Shown here piece after piece: positions 53,932 through 64,000 of a DNA stretch of 64,000 nt; the stretch's first letter is position 1; each line of letters opens with the position of its first letter. A program made the translations under genes and the position numbers. The stretch is from Lithobates sylvaticus. Its lineage: Eukaryota > Chordata > Amphibia > Anura > Ranidae. The notes under the pieces were generated by a model. That model was not told the origin of the DNA and did no database searches. It worked only from the letters and a program-made list of their open reading frames with translations. The DNA lies in the NCBI GenBank assembly GCA_028564925.1, contig CM053031.1:168423084-168487083 (forward strand). Reading direction: 5' to 3'.

Positions 53932-54316
53932 ATCAGTGGTGACTGCAGAGCAGTGCTGTGGGCACTACAGATCCCGCCCACAGAACTGCTGCCCCCGATC
54001 CCTCCCCCTCTCCTCTCACACTGTACTGATCGGTACAGAAAGAGGAGGGGAGAGGAACCAGCGTCATCAAATGACGCCGATTTGCTTACATGTGATCGCT
54101 CCGTCATTTGACGGAGCAATCACGTGGTAAACGGCCGCGGTGAGCGGCCGTTTACTGTGATCCGCCGGGTCCAGAGGATCACGGATGTTCCCAGGGGATG
54201 TTCCCAGGGGGTGTACAAGAGGGGAATTCTGGGAGGACGTCATAGTACGCCCTCCCAGAGTTAAGCAACCGCCCTGTAGCCATTTTTCGGCTATAGGCCG
54301 GTTGTTAAGTGGTTAA

Positions 54317-55975
54317 TGACACATTTCTAGAGGGTAAAATTAGTTATAATTTTAACAATGCCAACTTTGGTATCGGGACAACTAGGTAGCCCACAAGTGT
54401 GCTTCAACTTTAGTTTGGTATTAATGTGGATCTACAGCTTATAAGGTAATTCCCCTAATGCAATAGGTTCATGTGTGCTGGTAAAACTCGTCCCAGCATT
54501 TTATGTCGCGGCCAATCGGGAGGATCTGATGGCGCGAGAGAAGGTAAGAATGGCAGGGACAGCTAGAAGAGAATTGTTCACCAACCCCGACCAGGTCTGG
54601 GCATGGTTTCCTGCTTGAGCTTATAAAACGATTGAAACTATTTCTCATCCAGTGTGGATGGGATGTTTAATATAACTGTTAAAGCCACAAGGAAGATCCC
54701 ACAGTTCGGGGGGGGGGGGGGGGGGTTCTGTAAATTCATAGGTAAAGATTGTTGTACATGGATCGGAAATACTAGTGACAAAGTTCAGGCCCATATGCAT
54801 AAGGTTTAGATCCCTGAAAGGCAAAGCCAGAGCTATAGCTAGTGAAGGTTGAAGTCCTTTTAAGTGTCTGGGAATCTTTGGGGGTTTTATTTTTTATTTT
54901 TCAGCAGATCATGGTTAAAGGAAGTAGGGGTATATACTCATGTTGTTTCTATTTCTTCTATATGCCATGATGAGGTGCTACTGTTGCCTGATTGGATGAG
55001 TGAACAGAGCCCAAGCAGATGACCACATCTTTCTTTGAGATGAGACCCCCTGAACCCCACGTACAAGACACAGAGGATCCCAGACCGACCGGCCTTCATG
55101 TCCTCCTCTAAGTCATCCCCCCTGAGTCTACAAGTAAAGCCGAGTTATGAAATCATAAGGACTCACTCATTTACAGATGCATATGACAAAGAGCAGCGGT
55201 TGTGGAAATTTTTATTAATGTATGTTGTCCGATGTCACCCAGTGTCAGTTTTGCTGTTATACACTCATGTGAGTGTATTCGCACATACAGACGTTGGAGG
55301 AAGACCATTGGCTGCGGAAACCTTCCCATGGACATGGCAGATCTGTTTGCTCTTTTAAGGATGCATGTTTATGCCTCACCAAGGGACTGGCCACTCCATG
55401 GCGATCGCATTTAAAACGCCTAATTAAGCAGATCTGCGTACATGGGAACCATAGCATAACCATACGAAATTATGGCCCACTGAGCCATGATAGAGTATGG
55501 GTATTAGTAGCAGTGGGAATGTGCACACGATCGTGTGCAGAGCCATGTAAGTACTGTTCAAATTGTGAGTCCTTTGTGTCTCACAAAAGGCTTGCCACAT
55601 GGCTCTGCACATGACCGTCTTGCACATGTCACTACTGTTTTTCTATTTGAATATATACGTGGGTGTGTGTGTGATTGGTTCTTTTGAAAGAATACAAGTG
55701 TCTGGCTGATTCTGTTATTCCTTTGTTATTCATGTTTATAGTATAAATAAAAGGAGCCTGGCTATTCTCTGGAGGATTCTGCTAAGCTCAAGGTGATATC
55801 AGCATCTGTCTGTGTTACTGGGAGACATACAAACGTGCTTTCCCAGCATTATATGAGAGAGCTGTTTTTGTGCTTTAAAGCGCAAAGAAATAATATGCTT
55901 ATAGGGAGAAGCTTAAAATTTCCCTGATAAACTTCAGCCTCAAGCCTCTTTTTGAGACTTGTTGTTTACAAGTTA
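54317..55975. other. Unassigned stretch, possibly old ERV 3' end
   Basis: No gene was recognised. A 20-base G run lies near 54709. Near 55742 is TATAAATAAAAGGAGCC, followed by sequence of LTR R-U5 character. The stretch could therefore be the far end of the ERV fragment at 51.1-51.5 kb after the TTAA insertion. This is weak inference. Confidence 0.3.
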
Positions 55976-56310
55976 AAATAATTTTTTTTTTGCTAGAATA
56001 TTACTCAGAACTCCCAAATATTATATATAATTTTTTCAGACACCCTAGAGAATAAAATGGAGGTCATTACAATACTTTGTCACACCGCAGCGGTCTTACA
56101 AGCGCAATTGTTTTGGAAAAACTAAAAAATTTTTAATTAAAAAAATAACACATCGGTAAAGTTAGCCCAATTTTTTTCTAGATTGTGAAAGATAATGTTA
56201 CGCCGAGTAAATTGGTACCCAACATGAGCGCCCACTCGTGGAATGGCGACAAACTTTGGCCCTTAAAAATCTCCATTGGCGACGTTTAAAAATGTCCATA
56301 GGTTACCAGT
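55976..56310. repeat. Internal fragment of the TTAACCACTT family
   Basis: This resembles 52380-52680 and 11170-11540. Shared phrases are GCTAGAATATTAC-type sequence, CCCTAGAGAATAAAATG, TTACGCCGAGTAAATTGG, and CTCGTGGAATGGCGACAAAC. The ends are missing, so it is a fragment. Confidence 0.7.
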
Positions 56311-57036
56311 TGGGGCCAACAGGAGGGCTCTGTTCTGTTTTTTAGGTGGATGTTCTCTTCACTAGGAGTAGTCTTCTCTACCCCATTCCGTTTCTTCTCT
56401 GTTCTTTTCTGCTTGTTTTCTTCCAGTCTGGCCTTGACCTTATCTACTGCCCTGTCAGGTTTTGTGTTAGTCTTCTCCAGCTTCCCCACCTGGCTTAAAA
56501 GGGTAGTGTCTTAATGAATCTTGCTGTTTAATCACAGGCCTCCCAGCAAGGACAATAAAGGAGCCCTGATATTAAATGGCGCAGACTTCATCAGTTTAGA
56601 GCACAGAGCAGATGTAAAGGGTTCCATATCTGGACCCATCCATTCTGGAAACGTATTCAATCCAGTTATACAACCCATTTCACGTAACCTGGAAATACCC
56701 TCTCATATTCTCCAGGAGTAGGTATTTTCCAGGTCACATAGGACTAGTGTATACTTGGACTATTCCATCTCTCACAAGGTCTAACAGTGAAAAATGTACA
56801 CTAAATTCTCTGGCTTTTCGCATTGCCTGACATAATTGTACTTCATGGGTTAACACTTCGCTTGCCACTGCTTTCTTACCTAAAAAAACAACACTGTTAC
56901 CCCTTCATCCCACAAATGTAGAAGCCAACTCAATAGGGGTTCCCTGGACCTCTGTTTGTATTGTTTTGAGAGCTCATGGAGTACAGTTTGTGAAAACTCT
57001 CGAACATATTCAAATTCAACATCTCTTTGGTGTTGC
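56311..57036 (-). pseudogene. Possible retroelement remnant
   Basis: Minus-strand peptides such as VASEVLTHEVQLCQAMRKAR, REMGCITGLNTFPEWMGPD and a Lys/Glu-rich stretch (LEENKQKRTEKK) suggest decayed retroviral coding sequence, perhaps related to the ERV remnants elsewhere. No diagnostic motif was found. It is broken and old. Confidence 0.3.
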
Positions 57037-57042
57037 GATTAG

Positions 57043-57325
57043 ACATGTGCACTGCCGCAAAATATGTTTTTTTTTTTGTTTTTTTTTCGGAAATTCGAAA
57101 AATAAGAAAAAAAAATTTGAAAATTCAAAAGAACGAAAATCTCCAAATTCTAAAAAATAACTAATAACTATCAAATTACATTGGAATTTCCTTTCAAATT
57201 GGGCCGTTAGTGAACGTAACTAATACAAATTTATCTGAAGTTACGAATTATTCAAAATAAAGAATGCCGCATCGAAACAAATGGAACAGGACTAAATAAT
57301 AATAATACATTTTTATTATTATTAA
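57043..57325. repeat. AT-rich repeat end (TAGACATGTGC type)
   Basis: It begins TTAGACATGTGCAC and runs into CGAAA/AATTCG-rich sequence. The same end motif, as CACATGTCTACT or CCATGTCTACT, closes the fold-back blocks at 45812 and 63700. Only one end is present; the right boundary is the LTR at 57326. Confidence 0.5.
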
Positions 57326-58418
57326 TGTAGCTGCGACACTTTAACAAGGTGTCCGCTATGTGGAAATGTAGTTTTTCTCCTCAGAACAGTAATGGGGATC
57401 TGAGGGTTAATTGTGCAAGTTTAACTTTGGCATCAGTTTGGCAGGGCTGTGCTATTGTTCTGCCTGGTCATGGGTACAGTTAGGTACACATGACAGGTCT
57501 AGAACCAGGCCTGGTTGGATGTTTTGAGTATCAGCATTCCCCAGAGCCAATCAGTGGGTGCGTCTGGCCCCGCTGTGGAGTCTGGGGAAGGGTACTTAAG
57601 AGGCTGAAGTCACGTGTTCGGGGTTGGGCCATAGCTGCCTGTTCCTTAACCTGGACTGGGGTAGCCCCGCGAGGGGTCCCGGGCTCGGGAGCATTTGCCG
57701 TCCCGCAACATGGCTATTTTGACTAGCCCCATAGACCCGCTTGGTCTGGGGCAAAGGATCCATCTGTTCCCGAGTCTCGGAACCGGCTGGTCCGAGGCGC
57801 AGTAACTGAGGCAGGATTCAAGGTGTCCGGGTGTGCTCTCAACTTGGAGGGGCATCGCAGCTCATGTAAGCGACCAGGGGAGGACTCTTCGGAGGAGGGC
57901 CAACAAGCTGGCATCCCAAGAAGTGCCTGGTTGCTGGGTTGTCAAGGACATTAACGAATCCACACTCTCGCAGTACTGCCAAGGAGACAGAAAATGTTTC
58001 AGGTACTGAGAAAAGGTTCCTATTTCATTCTTGGTTGAGACTTTATTCAAGGTGAAAGACTTTGCAAGTTGCGGATCAAAGTGCTGACTGCCATAATCTC
58101 TGGCTAGAGATTGTTCAGCTTTGAAGCGCCCAGCTGCGAGTGGCTACTCTCTAGGTTTGTGTTAGAGACTTTCTAATTGTCAGCAGTTCAAGGTGCCTGT
58201 GTTTCTTCACCCTTGCCCTCTGTTCTCATACGAGACTATGTTTGTTGGATGTTACCCCTGCAAATAAAAACCTTTCTAAAAGGACTTTTATGGTGTCAGC
58301 GTCCGAAGTAGTTGGGTATTAACCCTGGGAACCCCTAGACATGGAAGAACAAGCCAAGCGGAGGTAACTGGAAAGTCCAAAAGTCAAGGCCGCCCCATCG
58401 AGGGTTATGGCTGCTACA
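57326..58418 (+). repeat. 5' LTR
   Basis: It runs from TGTAGCTGCGACAC to GGTTATGGCTGCTACA, with inverted TGTAGC/GCTACA edges. It contains GGGTACTTAAG near 57590 and an AATAAA near 58264. The second LTR starts TGTGGCGGCGACAC at 60698 and covers the first 500 bp of this unit. Confidence 0.85.
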
Positions 58419-58440
58419 CGTGGGGGCTCGCAGTCCGGGA
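58419..58440 (+). other. Primer binding site, tRNA-Pro type
   Basis: Directly after the LTR the sequence reads CGTGGGGGCTCG and then GTCCGGGAT. This closely resembles the complement of the 3' end of tRNA-Pro (TGGGGGCTCGTCCGGGAT), with two extra bases in the middle. Confidence 0.7.
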
Positions 58441-58907
58441 TTTACAGTTACCTCGCAGGGCCTTGGAACAGAGGGTGAAGTGTTTTTGAACTGCGCCATT
58501 AAAGATCAGCGCCATTTTGGAGAGACTTTCGCTTGGGTGCGTAAGTGTGGAAGGAGCCTGTACTGAAAAGCCAGTGAAATTACACAGGAGCCAGCGCCCA
58601 ATGGGAGGAGCTATGCTGATCTTTTCCCGCACGAGGCACCGCGTGAGAGTGTGTTGCGGAAGGAGAAGAGGTGTGGTTGACTTCTCGGAGTGGAGAAAGA
58701 GATACCGTTACCTTCTCAGAAGAATGCACCGGTTCCCGAATATGCAGCCAGCACCTGGACCCAGGATGTCTACAGCGAGGGGTTCAGCAAGCGTACAGCT
58801 GCCCGGTACCATGATTACAGACTCGGGCATTCGTCTGCTGCCGCAGGAGCGGTTCATTCTGTGCACCATCGGAGAAATGGAAGCCCTGGGAATGCTGTGC
58901 AGAAGAT

Positions 58908-59888
58908 GTGATGGGTTTGGTCGCAAACCCTCGGCCGTTCGCCAGGTGCCGAAGGTGTGGCGAGTACACCTTCAAAGTGGAGCAGCCCACCGAACTGCCT
59001 CGGGCTTTCCACATGGACTGGGCCATAGGTATGGCCACTGAGGAACACATCGCTTATGTTCCAGCTAAAGGGCCGGAGATCCGGGTTTCATCCACTATTG
59101 CCGGTACTCCCAACAATGACATTGTTGCTGCACGGGCTGGGGAGTCGACCCCAGAGGTGATGGACACAGCCTCGTCCACCCTAACGGACTTTACCACCAT
59201 GCCTGCCTTGGAGGAAGTGGAGTCCCTACAGCCTTCGCCCAGTCGCAAGAAGGGTTCACCGCCCTCCCCGGGAACCTTTTGTCGGGCAAAAGCCATTGCC
59301 CTGGAGAGGCCACCACAGTCTACGGGAGAAAGTACGGAGGGAACCGTGAGTACAAAAACCCTGAAAAAATTTGTATCTCGGGACTCTGACTCAGAATCCT
59401 TTTGCTCCTCGCCTGAGGCCGAAGAGGCTGAGGAGCTGTTTGAGGCCCTGTCTGACGAGTTGTTGTGGTCGTGTGGGGGTGATGTGGCCGCTGCTTGCGG
59501 TGATGTTGAGGGATGGATGGCCCTTACTGGGGGGGACAAAGTGTCACAAGTAGAGACCCCCTCATTTCGAAATACCTCAATGCCCAAGCTTGAAAACCTG
59601 CCAGTGATTTTGAGCAATGCCACGGGATTGGTGAAGAGATCCCCCTACTCTTGCATACCCCCTGGGGATGGAATCACCCAAAATTTACCGAGACTAGCCA
59701 GGTCTCAAAGGTTGTTGCACAAGCGGGTTGCAACAGAGTATGGACTTGAATTCCCTTACGTGCCTAGGGAAGTCATGGACATTGTGGAAGCGAATTGGAA
59801 AAAGTGGTATGCGGAGGATGTCTGGGACTACCTTAAGGTCCCAAAGCCACTGCAGAAGAAATCTTTTTCCCGGGAAATGTTTGACTGA
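58908..59888 (+). CDS. Unrecognised 326-codon frame in LTR element
   Basis: This is the main reading frame of the pol-less LTR element, starting MMGLVANPRPFARCRRCG. A four-cysteine-like start (CRRCGEYTF) is followed by a Ser/Thr/Pro/Glu-rich middle with an acidic serine patch (DSDSESFCSSPEAEEAEE). The C-terminal 80 residues look folded and basic (LARSQRLLHKRVATEYG, EANWKKWYAEDVWDYLKVP). An overlapping upstream frame (58517-59041) could supply an N-terminus. It lacks RT, integrase, protease and CCHC motifs. It could be a diverged gag or a captured host sequence; I do not recognise it. As part of an LTR element it is treated as a fossil. Confidence 0.5.
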   Translation: MMGLVANPRPFARCRRCGEYTFKVEQPTELPRAFHMDWAIGMATEEHIAYVPAKGPEIRVSSTIAGTPNNDIVAARAGESTPEVMDTASSTLTDFTTMPALEEVESLQPSPSRKKGSPPSPGTFCRAKAIALERPPQSTGESTEGTVSTKTLKKFVSRDSDSESFCSSPEAEEAEELFEALSDELLWSCGGDVAAACGDVEGWMALTGGDKVSQVETPSFRNTSMPKLENLPVILSNATGLVKRSPYSCIPPGDGITQNLPRLARSQRLLHKRVATEYGLEFPYVPREVMDIVEANWKKWYAEDVWDYLKVPKPLQKKSFSREMFD

Positions 59889-60697
59889 TTCTGTTGCATT
59901 GGAGCTATGGTCGGCACATATATTGTGATAAAGTTGTGATCTGCAGACCGGATAAGGACAGTGCTGTTTACTACATCACCACTTACGATGTTCAAGCGGG
60001 TAGAGATGTCGTTTTGCCCGATCCACGGTTTTATTGGTGAACTGTTCCTGAAATCAAGCCTTTGAATTTTTACAAAAAGAACTTCTCCTCTTCATCTTTT
60101 TGTGATTTTTCTGCAAGTTACAAGAACTGTGGGGTAGATAGACAGGTGGTTGCTACGGGAAACTATGCGTCAAGATCTACAGGTTTTCAGTCCACAGCAT
60201 TTTGGTTTCTAAAGGACTTGCAGTTACAGCGACTCTGACCACTAGGTGTCGCGAGTTGGCAGAAGAGGAACAGCAGTAGCGAGAACTTTCTTTTACAGTC
60301 GTTAGAAATGTTAGGAACAGACTTTCATGTCTTTAAAGAATGAAATTTCATCGAAGCAGAGGTGAAATTTCCCTTTTTTTAAAACAAAATGTATAGTGTA
60401 TAATGTTACTTTGCATGTTGTTTTTTTTCAGGATGCACCGTAGATCGTCTGTCAAGCTCATCGGAGATTGGGGTGGTTAGTCAGTTAGTCTGGGTGGTAC
60501 ATGTACAGTATGTAAAAAAAAAATGTTGTTGTGAAAATGTCAAACATTTTAAATGTGTTTTCCTTCCCTTTCCTTTCCCAACACCCATTTAAAACTCAGG
60601 CACCGCATAAGTTTTTCTCTTTTTGTAAATCGGTTAGGATTTTTGCTCTGGTTGTTGCCTAGACAATGAGGACATCATCTAAATGACCAGGGGGATG

Positions 60698-61194
60698 TGT
60701 GGCGGCGACACTTTTACAAGGTGTCCGCTATGTGGAAATGTAGTTTTTCTCCTCAGAACAGTAATGGGGTTCTGAGGGTTAATTGTGCAGGTTTAACTTT
60801 GGCATCAGTTTGGCTGGGCTGTGCTAGGGTTCTCCCTGGTCATGGGTACAGTTAGGTACACATGACAGGTCTAGAACCAGGCCTGGTTGGACGTTTTGAG
60901 AATCAGCATTCCCCGGAGCAAAATCGGTGGGTGCATCTGGCCCCGCTGTGGAGTCTGGGGAAGGGTACTTAAGGTGCTGAAGTCACGTGTTCGGGGTTTG
61001 GCCATAGCTGTCTGTTCCTGAATCTGGACCGGGGTAGCCCCGCGAGGGGTCCCGGGCCCGGGAGCGTTTGCCATCCCGCAACATGGCTATTCTGACTAGC
61101 CCCATAGACCCGCTTGGTCTGGGGCAAAGGATCCATCTGTTCCCGAGTCTCGGAACCGGCTGGTCCGAGGCGCAGTAACTGAGGCAGGATTCAA
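60698..61194 (+). repeat. Second LTR, first half
   Basis: It matches 57326-57808 with scattered differences, for example TGTGGCGG for TGTAGCTG at the edge. A purine tract (CCAGGGGGATG) precedes it, as expected for a 3' LTR. Confidence 0.85.
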
Positions 61195-63027
61195 TCTCTC
61201 GATGAACTCATCGACCCAGGGCATGGGATACGCGTCTGGCTTGGAGACTTTGTTTAACTTGCGAAAGTCATTGCCAGGTTCCATTCGGCTTGGGTACAAG
61301 GACTATAGGGCTGGACCAGCTACTTGAAGACTCCTCAATGACCCCAAGGTTCAACATACTCTTAAGCTCGGCCGAGACAATATTCCGGCGAGCTTCGGGT
61401 ATGCGGTAGGGTTTAAGGTTTACTCGAACGCCAGGGTCTGTAATGACATTATATTCAATTACCGAGGTTAGGCCCGGTAGGTTTGAAAAAATGTCTTGAT
61501 TCCTCTGTAAAAACTCCCAGGACTCCTGTTTTTGAGAAGGGGAGAGAGCCTCTGCATCCCTATCTTCTTAATCTGAGCATCATGGTCTTCCGGGACTTTC
61601 AGACTGACTGTCAAAACCTGTCTATCTTTCCATGGTTTGATCAAGTTGATGTGGTAAATCTGGTAGGGTTTACGTTTGGTGGGCTGATGGACTTTATAGT
61701 TGACCTTGCCCACCCTCTCAACTATCTCAAAGGGTCCTTGCCACTTGGTGAGAAACTTACTCTCGATGGTAGGCACTAAGACCAGCACCCGATCCCCAGG
61801 TTTAAACTCTCTAATCTTGGCAGATCGGTTGTATACACAACTCTGGGCGTTTTGCGCAGCCTGCAAATGTTCCCGTACTATGGGCATAACTTTTGTTATT
61901 CGGTCCTGCATTTGAGACACGTGTTCTACCACACTCCGATACGGGGAAGCTTCTTGTTCCCACGTCTCTTTCATTATATCCAGTAGTCCACGGGGGTGTC
62001 TCCCATAAACCAGCTCATAGGGGGAGAATCCCGTGGAGGCCTGGGGTACCTCTCTTATGGCAAACAACAAGGGAGGCAACAAGCAATCCCAATCTCGACC
62101 ATCCTCCTCAACTGCTTTCTTTAGCATTCCCTTTAAGGTTTTGTTGAACCGCTCCACTAACCCATCAGTTTGTGGGTGATACACTGAAGTCCGCAAGTGT
62201 TTAATCTTAAACAGGTTACAGAGTTCCTTCATCACTTTTGTCCTGAACGGGGTACCTTGGTCTGTCAAGATCTCGGATGGGAGCCCTGTTCTCATGAACA
62301 TCTGAAACAACTCCCGTGCGATGACCTTGGACGAGCAATTTCTTAAAGGGACCGCTTCCGGATACCTGGTGGCATAGTCGAGGACAACTAAAATGTATTG
62401 GTGTCCCCTAGCTGACTTGGGTAAGGGGCCCACCAAGTCCATGGCTATGCGATCAAAGGGAACCTCGATAATTGGAAGCGGTACCAGCGGACTGTGAAAA
62501 TGGGGTATTGGAGTGGTTCTTTGACAGGTAGGGCAGGACTCACAGTAGTCCTTAATTTCTTTATATACACCGGGCCAAAAGAAACGCTGTAAAACCCATT
62601 CCTGAGTTTTAGCAGCTCCAAGGTGACCCCCAAGTACATGACTATGAGCCAAATGCAACACCCTAGACCTAAAAGTTTTGGGTATCACCAGTTGTTCCAA
62701 CACTTCTTGATTGACCTTAGTTACTCGGTACAACAAGTCATGATTCACAGCAAAATTGGGGAAATTCACGTCTGCCCCAGGGTGCTGTGGTTCATCGTTT
62801 AAGACCGTGGCCTGTTCCCTGGCGGGGATCAAAGTTGGGTCCCTCATCTGAGCACTAAGGAAATCTTCCCGGGAGCCCCCAAGATCTGACATATCTGGCT
62901 CAGAGGAGTACCTTTCTGCTTCCAATCCCGCAAACACCTCCAGTGGACCGGGCTCACTTCCTGCAGGTTCAGCAACCTGGTACTGATCCTTAGTAACAAC
63001 CTCCTGCAACACAATTTTATTTACCAC
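61195..63027 (-). pseudogene. Ty3/gypsy pol of Gmr1 type: integrase then reverse transcriptase
   Basis: A 519-codon minus-strand frame (61468-63027) carries the integrase: an HHCC zinc region (HSHVLGGHLGAAKT, CESCPTCQRT), MDLVGPLPKSARGHQYILVV with the first D, ILTDQGTPF with the second D, HPQTDGLVERFNKTLKG with the E, and a C-terminal GPFEIVERVGKVNYKVHQP block. To its left, still minus strand and thus downstream, comes the start of an RT: PGVRVNLKPYR, GVIEESSSSWSSPIVLVPK and FRKLNKVSKPDAYPMPWVDE. Integrase before RT is the order of Gmr1-like elements, not of ordinary gypsy. It is a partial, broken fossil that ends against an LTR of another element. Confidence 0.85.
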
Positions 63028-63700
63028 CTCTGTGGGGATGAGGCCCTTGTCCTTATCAACATGGGGACAAGGTGCTTTGGGGGGTCACAGACCCCCAAAG
63101 CACCCTCCCAATGTTGAGGGCATGTGGCCTGGTATGATTCAGGAGGTGGGGGGGTGCTTTCGTCCCCCCCTCTTTTCCTGCAGCCTGCCAGGTTGCGTGC
63201 TCGGATAAAGGGTCTGGTATGGATTTTGAGGGGGACACCCGTCATTTTTTTTTTTAAAATTTGAAGTGGGGTTCCCCTTAATATCCATAGCAGACCTGAA
63301 GGGCCTGGTTATTGAATTTGGGGGGACCCCCACGCTTTTTTTTTTTTATCAATGACTTTCAATGAATGACTGTTCTCTGTGTTTTTAAATAGCTTTTTTT
63401 CCTGCAAAAATGACACTTTGTCATTCGAATTCATTTGAATCATTCGTTATATCCGCTATAATAATTTCTTTCGTATTAGTTGAAATTCGATATATGGTAG
63501 TTGGATTTGAAGTATTGTATGTGTTACGGGAACCGGCAATTCATTAGCCGCGAGTGATTGGTAACGATTCGTAACGATTCCAAATTTTTTTAACGATTTT
63601 TTAACGATTCGTACGAAATTCGTATTTCGTACGAATTACGAATTTTTTTTTTTTTACGGAACGAAACGAAACACATTTTTTGATGGTTCCCATGTCTACT
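63028..63700. repeat. Fold-back family fragment inside the gypsy element
   Basis: It is related to the 42-45.8 kb block: GATGAGGCCCTTGTCC, CCCAAAGCACCCTCCCAATG, AGGGTCTGGTATGGAT, GGTTATTGAATTTGGGGG, the ATTCGTTATATCCGCTATAA passage and a GTACGAA-rich end closing at CCATGTCTACT. It lacks the TATA and reading-frame part. It separates gypsy gag (right) from pol (left) and so inserted into that element. Confidence 0.8.
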
Positions 63701-64000
63701 AGGTATGCTTCCACATTATCTAAGGCCGTTATCTTTTGCAGAGTCCGCTGCACTGCCTTCCGGGGGTCACTCTTTACACTGCCTTTTGTAATCCTGCTAT
63801 CTGTTCACTCAGTAAGCGATTTGTTTCCTGTTGTACAGCGACTGCCTGCACCAGGATCTGCTCCTGCCAAGCCTGTGCTGCTTAACCACATCCTCCATGG
63901 CTTGATCAGAAGTTTTCACTGTGCAGCTTTAACCCAGGACATGGGATTAGACTGGACCCCTCAAACTGCCCGCATTCTCCACCAATTGTAGGGGATCAGG
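63701..64000 (-). pseudogene. Ty3/gypsy gag start, primer site and LTR edge
   Basis: Minus-strand peptides AWQEQILVQAVAVQQETNRL and LSEQIAGLQKAV resemble the N-terminal helix of vertebrate Ty3/gypsy Gag. Upstream, TTGGTGGAGAATGCGGG follows a likely LTR edge (TACA at 63988-63991 on the minus strand), which is the place for a primer binding site. It is the 5' end of the element whose pol lies at 61.2-63.0 kb; the LTR itself continues outside the window. Broken fossil. Confidence 0.6.

Larger units (their letters stand above)
51548..54312. mobile_element. TTAACCACTT-ended non-autonomous element, 2.8 kb
   Basis: It is flanked by TTAA at 51544-51547 and 54313-54316, with CCACTT and AAGTGG ends, like the 5.1-kb element at 9579. 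Shared internal passages include CCGAGTA plus GATACC, GGAGGTCTA near 52690 and GTGATACCTCACATG near 52740. A 10-bp minisatellite, a hairpin and a GC-rich tail fill the right half. There is no transposase. Confidence 0.85.
57326..61194 (+). mobile_element. LTR retroelement without visible pol
   Basis: Parts: 5' LTR 57326-58418, primer site at 58419, internal region with a reading frame at 58908-59888, a purine tract before the second LTR, and the first half of the second LTR at 60698-61194. The internal 2.3 kb shows no reverse transcriptase or integrase, so it looks non-autonomous. It is broken at its right side, where a minus-strand gypsy element begins. The LTRs are about 95 percent alike by eye, so it is of moderate age. 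Confidence 0.8.

Noticed and set aside
53098-54111. Frames of 247-337 codons with repeated YCRV/YGRV-like peptides
   Set aside because: A 10-bp tandem repeat without stops keeps every frame open. The same is seen at 38908-39750.
58419-58440. tRNA-Pro gene
   Set aside because: Only the 3' end complement is present, directly after an LTR. It is a primer binding site, not a tRNA gene.

Overview
This window looks like gene-free, transposon-dense DNA of an amphibian, most likely a frog. I infer this from the mix of elements: CR1 and L1/Tx1-type LINEs, Penelope-like elements, a Tc1 element, several hAT families, PIF/Harbinger-type MITEs ending in ACACACGGTCGG, long TTAACCACTT-ended elements, endogenous retroviruses and Ty3/gypsy elements. 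I found no convincing host exon, tRNA, rRNA or CRISPR array. Nearly every long open frame is a transposon gene, a fossil, or an artefact of a stop-free tandem repeat.

Layout. 0-1.4 kb: a Penelope-like (PLE) fragment, a MITE end and a 5' piece of a Tc1 element that is itself split by a hAT MITE. 1.4-2.2 kb: a hAT-like non-autonomous element. 2.7-4.7 kb: an old ERV pol remnant with a fold-back insertion. 4.7-6.4 kb: a PLE-type terminal repeat and a fold-back repeat. 6.4-38.2 kb: one minus-strand CR1 LINE, pulled apart by nested insertions. An L1 with a 15-bp target duplication entered the CR1 reverse transcriptase region (8.6-23.9 kb). That L1 was then hit by a 5.1-kb TTAA-flanked element (9.6-14.7 kb) and by a provirus with the 5-bp duplication CAATG (17.0-21.9 kb). 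A hAT compound with the 8-bp duplication CTCCTAAG entered the CR1 ORF1 region (25.1-36.7 kb); it holds one and a half transposon copies, a solo LTR, and a C-rich minisatellite element with its own 8-bp duplication. 38.2-41.9 kb: a PLE terminal repeat, a hAT-type element with a 10-bp minisatellite, and a PLE GIY-YIG endonuclease. 42-45.8 kb: a palindromic fold-back block whose arms carry TATA boxes, short basic reading frames and poly(A) signals. 46-51 kb: PLE-like noncoding DNA, a Ty3/gypsy-type LTR and unexplained sequence. 51.5-54.3 kb: a second TTAACCACTT element with a 10-bp minisatellite. 57.3-61.2 kb: an LTR element with an unrecognised reading frame and no visible pol. 61.2-64 kb: a minus-strand Ty3/gypsy element of Gmr1 type, with integrase before reverse transcriptase, split by a fold-back fragment.

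The genes do not act as a pathway. The value of the window is its stratigraphy: exact target duplications allow relative dating (CR1 before L1 before provirus and TTAA element; CR1 before hAT before the C-rich element). The most unusual items are the divergent mini-transcription units in the 42-45 kb palindromes, a minisatellite-plus-tail cassette shared by two elements with different target-site habits, and the LTR element with an unknown reading frame. Recurrent element families are described from memory of their general features; no database search was possible.
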